From the NCBI GenBank assembly GCA_946894095.1, contig OX335644.1:25587595-25651594 (forward strand): a DNA stretch of 64,000 nt, in the 5' to 3' direction. This stretch comes from Incurvaria masculella. Taxonomy: Eukaryota > Arthropoda > Insecta > Lepidoptera > Incurvariidae. Positions within the stretch are counted from its first letter, which is position 1. Every line of letters starts with the position of its first letter. A program made the position numbers and the translations under genes. Under the pieces are notes generated by a model. The model worked only from the letters and a program-made list of their open reading frames with translations. It was not told the DNA's origin and did no database searches. Below, in pieces: positions 53,901-62,935 of this stretch.

Positions 53901-56900
53901 ACAAGTACACAAAGTCTTCATCCATGGAAAGGCGATAATGAATAGCTAACCTAACCTAACCTAACCTAACCCACCCGGAAAGGGTGGGTATTTTGTCGGA
54001 GGAGGCCCAAGAATGCCGCAAAAAATATCTAAAAAAATATCGACTACGACATTCGAGAAAGTGCAGCGAGTAGTCACGAACAAAGACATGATGCACCTGA
54101 TAACGATGACCAGACAACACTGGACCTGATAATCAGACCCAGTGTTGTCTCATTTCAGACCCACATTGAATATTAAAAAAATACTGAAAAAACATAACCA
54201 TCCTTCTTGCGCAGTCGCGTAATTAAGGCGCTAGGACTAGCCAACTACTCGCGCCATACAAATGCACTTTTTAACAAATGTAATAATATGTAGTGAAACG
54301 CTTCAGCAAATCCAAATAGAACTCCAGACTGATAATGGATTAATAATATTTTTTGATTCCATCATTTATTTAAATAATAATAAAAATAAAAAAGTTGATT
54401 TTTCTCATTAGAAATCTGAAAGTAATTCGATTTCTAGATATAAGCAAAAACAGCATAAATGCATAAACAAAAAATTCCATTTGCTTTTAGATTTCTACGT
54501 TTAGTTAAAAAAGTTCGGAAATGGACACCACTTCCGCAATGTATTTTGTATAGAAAAAGGAAATATACATTAACGAAAATAGGTTGATTCCTAGACAAGG
54601 AATCATATATTGTAAGAATGACACTTATAATCGTCAGACTTAGTTAGTTAACTTGGGGTGCCTCGTCTAACTTTGCGATTTGGCTAGTACCAGGGCCTTA
54701 ATGATGAAGCTCTTTTAGAAGACGCACACAACCCCTCAAAAGCGGAAGAAGAGGGGGCGCCGGCTCACCGACGCGCGCGTTCAGGTTGACGGCGAGCAGC
54801 TGGCGCGTGAGGCGCGCGGGCTGCAGCTCGGGCGGCGCGGCGGCGGCGCGCGCGTCCAGCGCGTAGCCCCAGTCGACGGCGCACGCGCGGCCCCCCCGCC
54901 CCTCCACCAGCGCGTTCTCCAGGTGGCGGTCGCCCGCACCTGCCCGACACCAACGCACGACACCGATGTTTTATGCTGTAGTCGAGACATATTGGGTTGA
55001 AGACTTTTGGAACAAGCTGCCGGAGGAGGTCATTAGGTCTGAAACTTTAAATGCTTTTAATGCTTTAAACGCTGTTCCTCCGTCCCCTTTCCACCTTCGG
55101 TCAACGCGGAACAGGGAGAAAATGCACAAATTCACAGTCGACATTCCAAAAATAAGAACCCACCAATCCTCTAGATCCATTATCTATAGGGTCGGTAAAC
55201 AATGGAATGAACTCCCTTCCGAAGTATTTCCCCCAAATTACGACCTGGGGTCCTTCAAACGTGGTGTGAAGAAGCACCTGGCCGGCCGGCATGGTTTTCG
55301 CAGGCCATGTTCTAAAACCCATGGGCGTAGTAGGGCACCTTTGGGCCCTGGCATACGCCATATGCCGCGTTTAACATAAAAAAAATGTATTTAAAAACCG
55401 AAGCGTTGTTAAAAGAAATTAAAAATAATCAATAATAATAGTAAACAATCAATAATCAATAAATAAAATCTAATTAAATATGTAAATAATATAAATGATA
55501 AGTAATATTAGTAATACCAATTTAAAAAATAAACAAGTGCACTCCGAGAAATTCCCACATCAGCTTCAAGCTGCTAGTGATATAAATAACATGATAATCA
55601 TTATTACATATAATGAAGCGTGATCACACATAATGATAAATAAGAATGGTTCAAATTTACCATGTCGTAGAGATGAACCAAAACAATACGTACCGAGTAA
55701 CCAGTGCGAGACTGTCATAGCGGCAACACTGTCTAGGAAAGCAGCCTTCGCCTTGATGAACTGTTCGACGCTTGCGCACGATGCTTCTATGGCGGATCTG
55801 AGATTAATATGTCATAATTACACATAGTAATTAAATTATTATTATTTTCTATATATTCTTATGTTGACCTGATATATGATATCAAAAATGACGATGGCTG
55901 TATACACCCGAACATAGTAATAAGGATAATTTTGTATTATTATAAACCTAAATTTTGAAAAACTTTATATGTGTAATGTAAACTTCTCAAAATTGTGAGC
56001 GGTAGTATTGAAAATGAGGCACCACCATTTTTTATTAATTTACTAATGAAACTTGTATGTCGGCTCTTCTCGAACCGACAGATTGATAACGTGTCCAAGC
56101 GTAGGTATCCTACCTATGGATAAGAAATAAAATGAAATGGTAAAAAAATCTATTTATTTTGGCAACCTTACATGGACAACCAGCATTCCCCAATTGCTGA
56201 CCGAATTCCCCAAGGATTGTGGAATTCCTCACACATCGGCAACACTAGCTGTCGGGCAATCATTTAGCCCTCTACGTCTGTAAATGTTGCAGACCTGAGT
56301 GCGCCCGGCGGAGACTTTGCGACGAGCTCCCGGTGCAGGCTCAGCAGCTTGGAGCGCGGCGTGCGCGGTATGTCCCGGTCGGACGGACGATTCACGGACG
56401 ACAGCAACCCTTTGTACGGCGGATATATTTTTGACACATGTAAAAAAAAAATGAGTTATAATGATAATAGTGCTTTTAGTGACTGGACATGAACCACACC
56501 CACCGTCATAATATGAGCCCAATACATCGCACTCCGGAAGGAATTCGGTACCATGCTAGGACCCTCCCTTTATGAGCACGGCTACATTGAACTCCATCGA
56601 AAACACTGTAAATTTTTCATTGCTGCTTCGACCATCGTTTGGTTCAATGCGATGGTTCCATCAGGGCGGGCTTAACCCTACCACCAAGTAGGGGAAGGGG
56701 TCTAGAGTTTTACATGGGTTCCGAACCATGGAACAGCTCGCATTCGTGGCGAAATTCACTTAGAATTAGAAAACAGAAAGAGAAAGAGAGTGATGCATGA
56801 ACGGGGCGGGGATTTGAACCTAGATCTTTATTCCTAGTACTGTCGTAAAAATAATAATAATAATAAAGTATATAGTTCATTGACGTATTAACAGATTTTT

Positions 56901-59900
56901 TTTTCACTTAATCGTTTTCAGCTCACTTAGGTGCTTATTTTAAAAATGCATTCATTATGGCCAGTATATAAAAGAGTTGATTCATAGGCGCAAGCCTTGG
57001 GTTAGGGTTCAGTTGCAAACAAGAGCAATGTCATGTCTGACCGTTCACGTCGACGGTGCTCTTGATCATGTCCCGCATGGTGCGCCACCCGGCGAGGTAC
57101 TCGATCAGCCCGGCCGCGTCGCCCAGCGGTGTCACCTGTCACGACCATCTCACAATGTAATTTCATTTCTTTAAACATTTTGGTAGTTAAACTACACTAA
57201 GCTACGTCACAAACTGATGGATCCGGGGATTCTATCAACTCGAGTCTACTTATTACAATTTGAAGTTGGGCTGAAAGCTTTTTAGCCCGCTGTCACTGCG
57301 ACCTTTACAGATCTATTGTGGCTTTGAAGTTTACTTAGATGGTGCTCTACATCTTGTCTGGCATGGTCTAAATGGGTATTTTCCCTGAGATGTGGACGAG
57401 AGTAAACGTTATACCCACTTTTTTTCCTAATTCTTGTTATCAGTAAAACATTTGTTATAGTAGTAAATTCGGGAATCTAAGCAATTTTTTGGTTCATTTG
57501 GAACTTATAAATTAGAAACCAAAAATTATTTTACGATACCAATGGTCATCAGACATCTAGTTCGATTAAATAAAGCTGTTTTGAGTATAATTTTGGATTT
57601 CTGACAAGAAATATGCGCATGACCTTCTTTCCACGTTTGCATGGGGAGTTGAGCGGAAAGGCCCAACTTAAGGGCCTATAAAACCTGATTGCATTCAGTG
57701 CCATAAGGGTATATATAAGTGAAACCGTATTTTATTATTTTTAACAATAATTACAAGAACAGGCTCCCGGAGGAAGTAATTAGTGCCGCTTCAGTGAACA
57801 GCTTCAAAAACAGACTTGACACTTATACAAAAAATCATAAACTTTAGACTTTTTACAGGAATAATAAAAAAAAAACAAGTGCACCCCCAGTTACCAACTC
57901 AGATGTACACGCATCAGCTTTAAGCTGCTAGTGTATCGAGACAATAATAACAACAATAACAAAATACAAAATACAAAATACAAATACAAAATTGAGGTGT
58001 CGGGTGACAGTGTGACAAACCGCTTACAGTTTCATTTTTAAATTATAGCTAGACCATCAAACTACAAATTGACAATTTGGATTATCAAAATTCGTCGTAG
58101 CCATTTTCAAACATAATGAAATGTTGTTTTACTTACGTCGTTATCAAACTGAACTCAATTGACTCTTATCACTCCCACAACACACATATTCGAACGTCAC
58201 CGCACCTTGTAGGTATGAACGCGCAGCGTGTCGCGCCGCAGCACGCTGTTAAAGTGCGCCTGCGCGCGCTGGCAGGCGGCGTCGCGCCGCAGGTCCTCGC
58301 CGCACTTCACGAGGTACGTGCGCGCGCGCCCGTCGCTCAGCAGCGCGCCGAGCAGCACGGGCCGCCGCTGCGAGTCCACTATCACCTTCACCTGCGCGTT
58401 GGGAGGTTATAAAGGTTATGCTTTAGTTTTCGGGACGACTGTATCTCATCGTCATGGCAAAGGACCTTTCTTTGCCTACTGCCAATACGAGAACGTTGTC
58501 AAAGAAACAAAGTTGGCATTGGTCTGTCAGTCTGTGACAGATCCATTCTAAATTCGCTGCTAGGTTGCGCTAGCAAAGTTTGGAGAATTGATTGTGGTCC
58601 ATTCGCTAATCGGCGATTTGAGTGCAAACATGTCGCCAAGTGCCAACGGTACCAGCAGCGTCGAGTGTTAAGACGCCCTATTCCATTAGATCTGGACTTA
58701 GGCTAGGGTGGGGCTATTTCCGACGCGTCGGCCGGAAAGCAAAAACATGCTTGAACAGTTATTTTAATTTAATGTTTGCCGACGGTACCCGCTCATGGCG
58801 CTCTATACAGCCGACGCGTCGGATGGAAACCCTGACCTACTGAATCCAGCTAGACATAGGTCATTTCACTACTCTCGGCGCTGGCTGGTCGGCGTTTGCT
58901 GGCTTCTCCGGCCGTTTTCTGTGGCCGGCATTGCCTGATTTGATACTGCCAAACATACTGATAGATCCGCGGATTTTATGAACTCAGTAAATAAAAACCC
59001 GCAAAGAAACTTCACTCCTTTGTGGATTTTTGTAAAATCGTAAAGAAACAAACACTTAGATGTAATGCTACTGACAAACATTTTGTTGTTAGATTGCTGA
59101 GCAGTACCTCGAAACGCGCCATCTCGCTCGCACGCGTCTCCTTCGCATCGTCCATATACGAAGCGAGAGCGAGACGGACGTTCCCTGACCTGCTGGCCGA
59201 ACCTGGCGATGCTGCGCCCCTCCACGCCGAGCAGAACCTCACGACACTTACCGTCCCGCGCGCTCGTGACGCGAGAGCAGGGCGGCCAGACCGAGGCATC
59301 CTGCCGCCCCGCTCGTGTGCAAGATCTATTTACGAAGGGAGAGCGAGACGGACGTTCGCTCACCTGCTGGTCGAACCTGACGATACTGCGCCCTTCCGCG
59401 CCGAGCAGAACCTCACGACACTTACCGTCCCGCGCGCTCGTGCCGCGAGAGCAGGACGGCCAGACGGAGGCATCCTGCCGCCCCGCTCGTGTGCACGATC
59501 TATTTACGAAGGGAGAGCGAGACGGACGTTCGCTCATCTGCTGGTCGAACCTGACGATACTGCGCCCTTCCGCGCCGAGCAGAACCTCACGACACTTACC
59601 GTCCCGCGCGCTCGTGCCGCGAGAGCATGACGGCCAGACAGAGGCATCCTGCCGCCCCGCTCGTGTGCACGATCTATTTACGAAGGGAGAGCGAGACGGA
59701 CGTTCGCTCACCTGCTGGTCGAACCTGACGATACTGCGCCCTTCCGCGCCGAGCAGAACCTCACGACACTTACCGTCCCGCGCGCTCGTGCCGCGAGAGC
59801 ATGACGGCCAGACAGAGGCATCCTGCCGCCCCGCTCGTGTGCACGATCTATTTATGAAGGGAGAGCGAGACGGACGTTCGCTCACCTGCTGGTCGAACCT

Positions 59901-62612
59901 GACGATACTGCGCCCTTCCGCGCCGAGCAGAACCTCACGACACTTACCGTCCCGCGCGCTCGTGCCGCGAGAGCAGGACGGTCAGACCGAGGCATCCTGC
60001 CGCCCCGCTCGTGTGCAAGATCTATTTACGAAGGGAGAGCGAGACGGACGTTCGCTCACCTGCTGGTCGAACCTGACGATGCTGCGCCCTTCCGCGCCGA
60101 GCAGAACCTCACGACACTTACCGTCCCGCTCGCTCGTGCCGCGAGAGCATGACGGCCAGACAGAGGCATCCTGCCGCCCCGCTCGTGTGCAAGATCTATT
60201 TACGAAGGGAGAGCGAGACAGACGTTCGCTCACCTGCTGGTCGAACCTGACGATGCTGCGCCCTTCCGCGCCGAGCAGAACCTCACGACACTTACCGTCC
60301 CGCTCGCTCGTGCCGCGAGAGCATGACGGCCAGACAGAGGCATCCTGCCGCCCCGCTCGTGTGCAAGATCTATTTACGAAGGGAGAGCGAGACGGACGTT
60401 CGCTCACCTGCTGGTCGAACCTGACGATGCTGCGCCCTTCCGCGCCGAGCAGAACCTCACGACACTTACCGTCCCGCTCGCTCGTGCCGCGAGAGCATGA
60501 CGGCCAGACAGAGGCATCCTGCCGCCCCGCTCGTGTGCAAGATCTATTTACGAAGGGAGAGCGAGACGGACGTTCGCTCACCTGCTGGTCGAACCTGACG
60601 ATGCTGCGCCCTTCCGCGCCGAGCAGAACCTCACGACACTTACCGTCCCGCTCGCTCGTGCCGCGAGAGCATGACGGCCAGACAGAGGCATCCTGCCGCC
60701 CCGCTCGTGTGCAAGATCTATTTACGAAGGGAGAGCGAGACGGACGTTCGCTCACCTGCTGGTCGAACCTGACGATGCTGCGCCCTTCCGCGCCGAGCAG
60801 AACCTCACGACACTTACCGTCCCGCTCGCTCGTGCCGCGAGAGCATGACGGCCAGACAGAGGCATCCTGCCGCCCCGCTCGTGTGCAAGATCTATTTACG
60901 AAGGGAGAGCGAGACGGACGTTCGCTCACCTGCTGGTCGAACCTGACGATGCTGCGCCCCTCCACGCCGAGCAGCGCCTCTAGGCACGCGCCATCCCGCT
61001 CGCTCGCGCCGCGCGGGTACGCCGCGAGAGCGGGACAGATGTCCGCGAGCGGCAGGCTCGCGCGCGCCGGCCGCAGCCGCTCGGCCACCTCGCCGAGCAC
61101 GCGGCGCGCGGCCGCGCGGAACTCGCTCGTCGGCTCTGTCAACAGTTTACAAGACTCCCTTTAACAAGCGAGAATGTATATTATTACGGTTAAAGCCCAT
61201 TGTCGGTTAAAGTACGAAATCTTTTTTTCCTTGAAGGTAAATAAAATTTTGAAGATATATCAGTGTCGATTGCACTAATTTCGATTATATGGTAGGAAAA
61301 TAAATCCAATTTTTTCATACCAAAAATTAAAAAATATATTTAAAAGTTCAATTTGTTTTCTTGTGATCGATTCTTAATTAGTGCACTGAACAGTATAAGT
61401 GCAGAAATCGAATACAATTCAAAGAAAACATAATTTCGGGCTTTAACCACCATCGGACTTTAAGGTCGGCCCGTAAGCACCTGAAAATTTAGCCTCCCAT
61501 ACAAACGTAGTTTACTAATCATTTGAAAACCACTGTTCCAATTTACTTGATTTTTGGTATCTAATATTAAGCTACAAATATCTGTGTCTGCATGCCTTTG
61601 TTTTTTCGGTTAATGTATTCTGGCTCAAACCACAGAGAAAACAAAATTCGTATGAAGATTTTCTTTTTGCTTTCATTTCATTCGGTTTGGATTTTTCAAG
61701 AAAACAAAAGTATGCAGACACAGATATTTGTTACCTGATATTAGATATTAAACATCAATTTAATTGGAATAGCGGTTTCCAAAAGATTAGTAAACTACGT
61801 TTGTATGGGGAGCATTGTTTACGGGCCGTTCTTAACCGTAATATTCATACAGAGTCAATTTCTTAAGTGTGCCTTCATGGCCATATCCGAACTATAAGAT
61901 ATAGCGAAAAACGCTAGTGGGGCAGATTTCCATAAAATCTAAAACTATGTTTTTTCTAGCTCGGAATCGAGCTAGTAAATTTTGATATTTATTTATTTTT
62001 AGATAGAGGTGCCTCGTTTGACCGTGGGGTCTATTAGAACCATACTAGTTTGCTTCGACCGACTTTAACCCAAGAGTTGTTGTGAGACAAAATACTTACT
62101 AGTGGTTCTCTGAGCTGACGACCTCGCGAGTCTGCCTTTGCATACGTCTAAACTGAATAAATGTTCACCGCGCAAATTTAAACAAAATCTAGTATTTGTC
62201 TCACTTGGTAATTACCGAAAACTTTAGGTCTTGTGACATAACAAAAGTTTTGTCACATTTTGACCATTCCCAAAAACTGAATGGACAAAAAAATCCATAT
62301 AATTATCGAACCTGCTCACAAAATGTCACAAGAATCGGTTGAGAAATGCGACCTGTAGAGGAGAACAGGCGGACATACGAAAGCATTTTGCCCAATCTGA
62401 AACGGAGACTTTTCCTTCGGTCAAAAATAGTGATCTAGTTTTCTACAGATTTTCGCTTTGTTGCGGTGCGGTCGTGCGGCTGCACTCACGGTAGTCCCGC
62501 ACGGCGAGCAGCGCGGTCCGCTGCGGCTCCAGCATCCGGTAGGCGACGCCGCGCGCCGGCTCGCTCCCGTCGCGCTGCAACTCCTCGCACAGCGCGCGCC
62601 ACCTCGCCTCGT
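47914..62612 (-). CDS. DNA-PKcs (PRKDC) 3' part: PI3K-like kinase and FATC, partial
   Basis: Catalytic subunit of DNA-dependent protein kinase, acting with Ku in nuclear non-homologous end joining. Ten minus-strand exons (62612-62490, 61135-60930, 58391-58206, 57135-57042, 56409-56295, 55797-55694, 54939-54769, 51974-51859, 49726-49562, 47991-47914) join to about 452 codons. Landmarks in order: DICPALAAY, VKVIVDSQRRPV, the ATP-lysine motif YLVKCGEDLRRD, HTYK, SHWLLGAGDRHLENALVE (catalytic loop), CAVDWGYALD (DFG replaced by DWG), LTRQLLAVN, MKRKLSGED and the FATC end AGWEPWL-stop. Human DNA-PKcs has EGWEPWM. The N-terminal thousands of residues lie past the window. One ~30-residue stretch between the last kinase exons has no counterpart here; a small exon may be missed. 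Two exons are followed by tandem arrays copied from their own 3' ends. Confidence 0.9.
48555..49561 (-). repeat. 127-bp tandem array, seven units, copied from exon i end and its donor
   Basis: The donor landmark (inverse cacctgctcct/ctgtacctgctcc) recurs at 49561, 49434, 49307, 49180, 49053, 48926, 48799 and 48672, exactly 127 bases apart. Each unit is about 106 bases homologous to the exon, carrying a shared 7-base deletion relative to it, plus ~21 bases of intron. Units are almost identical to one another. Partial units remain near 48555-48671 and 48055-48130. Open frames on both strands are by-products. Confidence 0.95.
49562..49726 (-). CDS. PRKDC exon i
   Basis: Acceptor GGTTCCAG|TT, donor CAG|GTACAG, 55 codons, phase 0. 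Encodes LERMKRKLSGEDLSFHSTLA, LDTSTQQDAGFFRTVLLE and AERRTLYSVEEQ, matching human YAKRKLAG...AFRDYVAV...LSEETQ. Its 3' end and donor seeded the 127-bp array in the next intron. Confidence 0.92.
49952..50501 (-). mobile_element. TTAA-ended element, copy 7
   Basis: 550 bp, complete termini (TTAAGGTGGCCCAACCCGC ... GGGTTGGGCCACCTTAA), opposite orientation to copies 1, 2 and 5. Within PRKDC intron. Confidence 0.87.
50600..51590 (-). mobile_element. 5'-truncated CR1/L2-like LINE, 262-codon frame
   Basis: The minus-strand frame 51581-50793 holds the RT thumb and C-terminus: [83 protein letters not shown] and LPEEIISASSVNVFKNKL. The YADD part is missing. 3' UTR includes 'gcactagcagcattatgct'. In sense with PRKDC. 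Confidence 0.88.
51640..51735. repeat. GT-rich microsatellite
   Basis: Runs of gagggtgag and gtgtgtgtgt over about 95 bases, 120 bases from PRKDC exon h. Confidence 0.9.
51859..51974 (-). CDS. PRKDC exon h
   Basis: Acceptor GACTCAG|GG; donor AAG|GTCGCT, a weak match. Encodes LERRMERAVAELRAARRPLH then ALAFRWDSDADLPVK, equivalent to human GLMYSIMVHALRAFR...VFVKEPSFDW. In phase with both neighbours. Confidence 0.85.
52878..53417 (-). mobile_element. TTAA-ended element, copy 8
   Basis: 540 bp, left end slightly mutated (ctaaaggtggcccaacccg), right end 'gggttgggacaccttaa'. Very similar to copy 7, suggesting the two are close relatives. Confidence 0.85.
53598..53945 (+). CDS. Unrecognised 115-codon open frame inside PRKDC intron (antisense)
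   Basis: Begins MKGDLSASWMQATNDFIR and ends TQSLHPWKGDNE, stop at 53943-53945. Composition looks protein-like, with a Cys/His cluster (HENVCHNPRCNHMQGKG) that could be a small metal-binding or transposon-derived motif. I recognise no family. It is directly followed by five AACCT pentamers (53946-53971). It could be a domesticated or decayed mobile-element fragment. Confidence 0.3.
   Translation: MKGDLSASWMQATNDFIRNSNGDGKMHITKNRVSRPNMATGETSPDRRNQRFELRHHENVCHNPRCNHMQGKGEFPKIIGKYCLETANKFLALYDWYNITPTSTQSLHPWKGDNE
53946..53971 (-). repeat. Five telomere-type pentamers
   Basis: 'ctaacctaacctaacctaac' is TTAGG in reverse orientation, immediately after the stop of the preceding open frame. A short second telomere-like tract in the window. 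Confidence 0.85.
54112..54150. repeat. Perfect 12-bp stem-loop
   Basis: agacaacactgg (54112-54123) pairs with ccagtgttgtct (54139-54150) around a 15-base loop. In a PRKDC intron; role unknown. Confidence 0.8.
54769..54939 (-). CDS. PRKDC exon g (catalytic and metal-binding loops)
   Basis: Acceptor TCGGGCAG|GT, donor GTCG|GTGAGC. Encodes AGDRHLENALVEGRGG (catalytic D and N present), CAVDWGYALD (metal-binding D kept, F changed to W) and ELQPARLTRQLLAVNLNARV (matches human PFRLTRQFINLM). Strong PIKK signature. Confidence 0.95.
54985..55610 (+). mobile_element. Two joined LINE 3' fragments
   Basis: First a piece of the CR1/L2-like family (FWNKLPEEVIRSETLNAF). Then from ~55085 a different LINE C-terminus (STRNREKMHKF, SRSIIYRVGKQWNELPSEV, PPNYDLGSFKRGVKKHLAGR). 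Finally, at 55500-55610, the first family's 3' UTR (cttcaagctgctagtgata). Begins about 45 bases from the PRKDC exon g acceptor. Confidence 0.7.
55694..55797 (-). CDS. PRKDC exon f
   Basis: Acceptor AATCTCAG|AT, donor CTCG|GTACGT. Encodes SAIEASCASVEQFIKAKAAF then MTVSHWLLG, aligning with human HALICISHWILG immediately before the catalytic loop. Confidence 0.88.
56295..56409 (-). CDS. PRKDC exon e
   Basis: Encodes GLLSSVNRPSDRDIPRTPRS, then KLLSLHRELVAKSPPGAL. Donor AG|GTCTGC. The only usable acceptor is TACAAAG|GG with a distant T-run, so the 5' edge is less certain. Likely the insert before the catalytic loop. Confidence 0.7.
56508..56830 (-). repeat. tRNA-derived SINE, minus orientation
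   Basis: Body words 'gaattcggtaccatgctag' and 'cattgctgcttcgaccatc' lead to a partial tRNA-like head at 56800-56830 (plus text 'aacggggcggggatttgaa'). Head truncated. Confidence 0.7.
57042..57135 (-). CDS. PRKDC exon d
   Basis: Acceptor GTGACAG|GT. Encodes TPLGDAAGLIEYLAGWRTMR, then DMIKSTVDVN, matching the human LGLIEWLENTVTLKDLL segment. The donor is uncertain: AACG|GTCAGA (57041) keeps the frame with exon e, whereas GAC|GTGAAC (57048) does not. Confidence 0.8.
57500..57671 (+). mobile_element. TTAA-ended element, right-end fragment
   Basis: Keeps only the last ~170 bases of the family (aattagaaaccaaaaattat ... ggcccaacttaa). Diverged. Confidence 0.65.
57755..57970 (+). repeat. CR1/L2-like LINE 3' end fragment
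   Basis: Encodes only [24 protein letters not shown] residues, then the shared 3' UTR and an AAT/CAA-rich tail. Nearly identical to the end of the 16475-17010 copy. Confidence 0.8.
58206..58391 (-). CDS. PRKDC exon c (ATP-binding lysine)
   Basis: Acceptor CGCGCAG|GT, donor AAG|GTGCGG, 62 codons, phase 0 both sides. Encodes VKVIVDSQRRPVLLGALLSD, then RTYLVKCGEDLRRDAACQRA and VLRRDTLRVHTYK. K of LVKCGED corresponds to the invariant lysine of PIKK kinases. Confidence 0.93.
59140..60929 (-). repeat. 174-bp tandem array, ten units, copied from exon b end and its donor
   Basis: The motif tgctggtcgaacctgacgat (inverse of the exon end) recurs every 174 bases without indels: landmarks at 60925, 60751, 60577, 60403, 60229, 60055, 59881, 59707, 59533, 59359 and 59185. 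Each unit holds an exon-like 3' part (GRSIVRFDQQ), its 5' splice site (CAG|GTGAGC; ATGAGC in the unit at 59533), and ~74 bases of intron. Since 174 is a multiple of three and stop-free, both strands show long frames (651 codons on plus), which I regard as by-products. Confidence 0.95.
60930..61135 (-). CDS. PRKDC exon b (N-lobe start)
   Basis: Acceptor GTTGACAG|AG, donor CAG|GTGAGC. Encodes PTSEFRAAARRVLGEVAERL, LADICPALAAYPRG and GVEGRSIVRFDQQ, matching the human IDLCPW...RIAGFDERV region. Its last ~100 bases plus the donor seeded the 174-bp array in the following intron, which stays in frame. Confidence 0.88.
61458..61850. repeat. Palindromic MITE, copy 2
   Basis: Starts 'ttaaggtcggcccgtaagc' and ends 'tttacgggccgttcttaa', inverted termini of ~18 bases. 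Inner segments also pair ('acgtagtttactaatcatt' with 'gattagtaaactacgt'). Same family as 34983-35360. Confidence 0.85.
61851..62489. other. PRKDC intron between exons a and b, remaining part
   Basis: No exon or repeat recognised in these ~640 bases. Confidence 0.5.
62490..62612 (-). CDS. PRKDC exon a (upstream of kinase core)
   Basis: Acceptor ATTCGCAG|AC at 62613, donor TACC|GTGAGT at 62489. Encodes EARWRALCEELQRDGSEPAR, then GVAYRMLEPQRTALLAVRDY. Assigned by in-frame joining (phase 1) to the next exon, not by a recognised motif. A LINE tail lies directly upstream of its acceptor. Confidence 0.75.
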
Positions 62613-62624
62613 CTGCGAATGTTT

Positions 62625-62935
62625 ATTTGTATTATTGTTATTATTGTCTCCATACACTAGCAGCTTAAAGCTGATGCGTGTACATCTGAGTTGGTAACTG
62701 GGGGTGCACTTGTTTTTTTTTTATTCCTGTAAAAAGTCTAAAGTTTATGATTTTTTGTATAAGTGTCAAGTCTGTTTTTGAAGTTGTTCACTGAAGCGGC
62801 ACTAATTACTTCCTCCGGGAGCCTGTTCCACGACTCAACCACACGATTGGTTATAAAGTGTTTCCTCGGGTTTGAATTGCTTGAGGTTCGTGTCCACGTA
62901 GGTGATCATTGTTATTCATTGTGTACATCAGTTTG
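62625..62935 (-). repeat. CR1/L2-like LINE 3' end at PRKDC exon a acceptor
   Basis: Minus-strand copy (…[11 protein letters not shown] and the 3' UTR 'gtacacgcatcagctttaa') whose AAT-rich tail ends about 10-25 bases before the exon a acceptor. In sense with PRKDC. Confidence 0.85.

Noticed and set aside
57042..57060. Donor GAC|GTGAAC for PRKDC exon d
   Set aside because: A better-looking donor by sequence, but it breaks the reading frame into the next recognisable exon.
58869..61142. 338- and 386-codon minus-strand frames
   Set aside because: They are the 174-bp repeat read through; only the first ~68 codons (60930-61135) are a true PRKDC exon.
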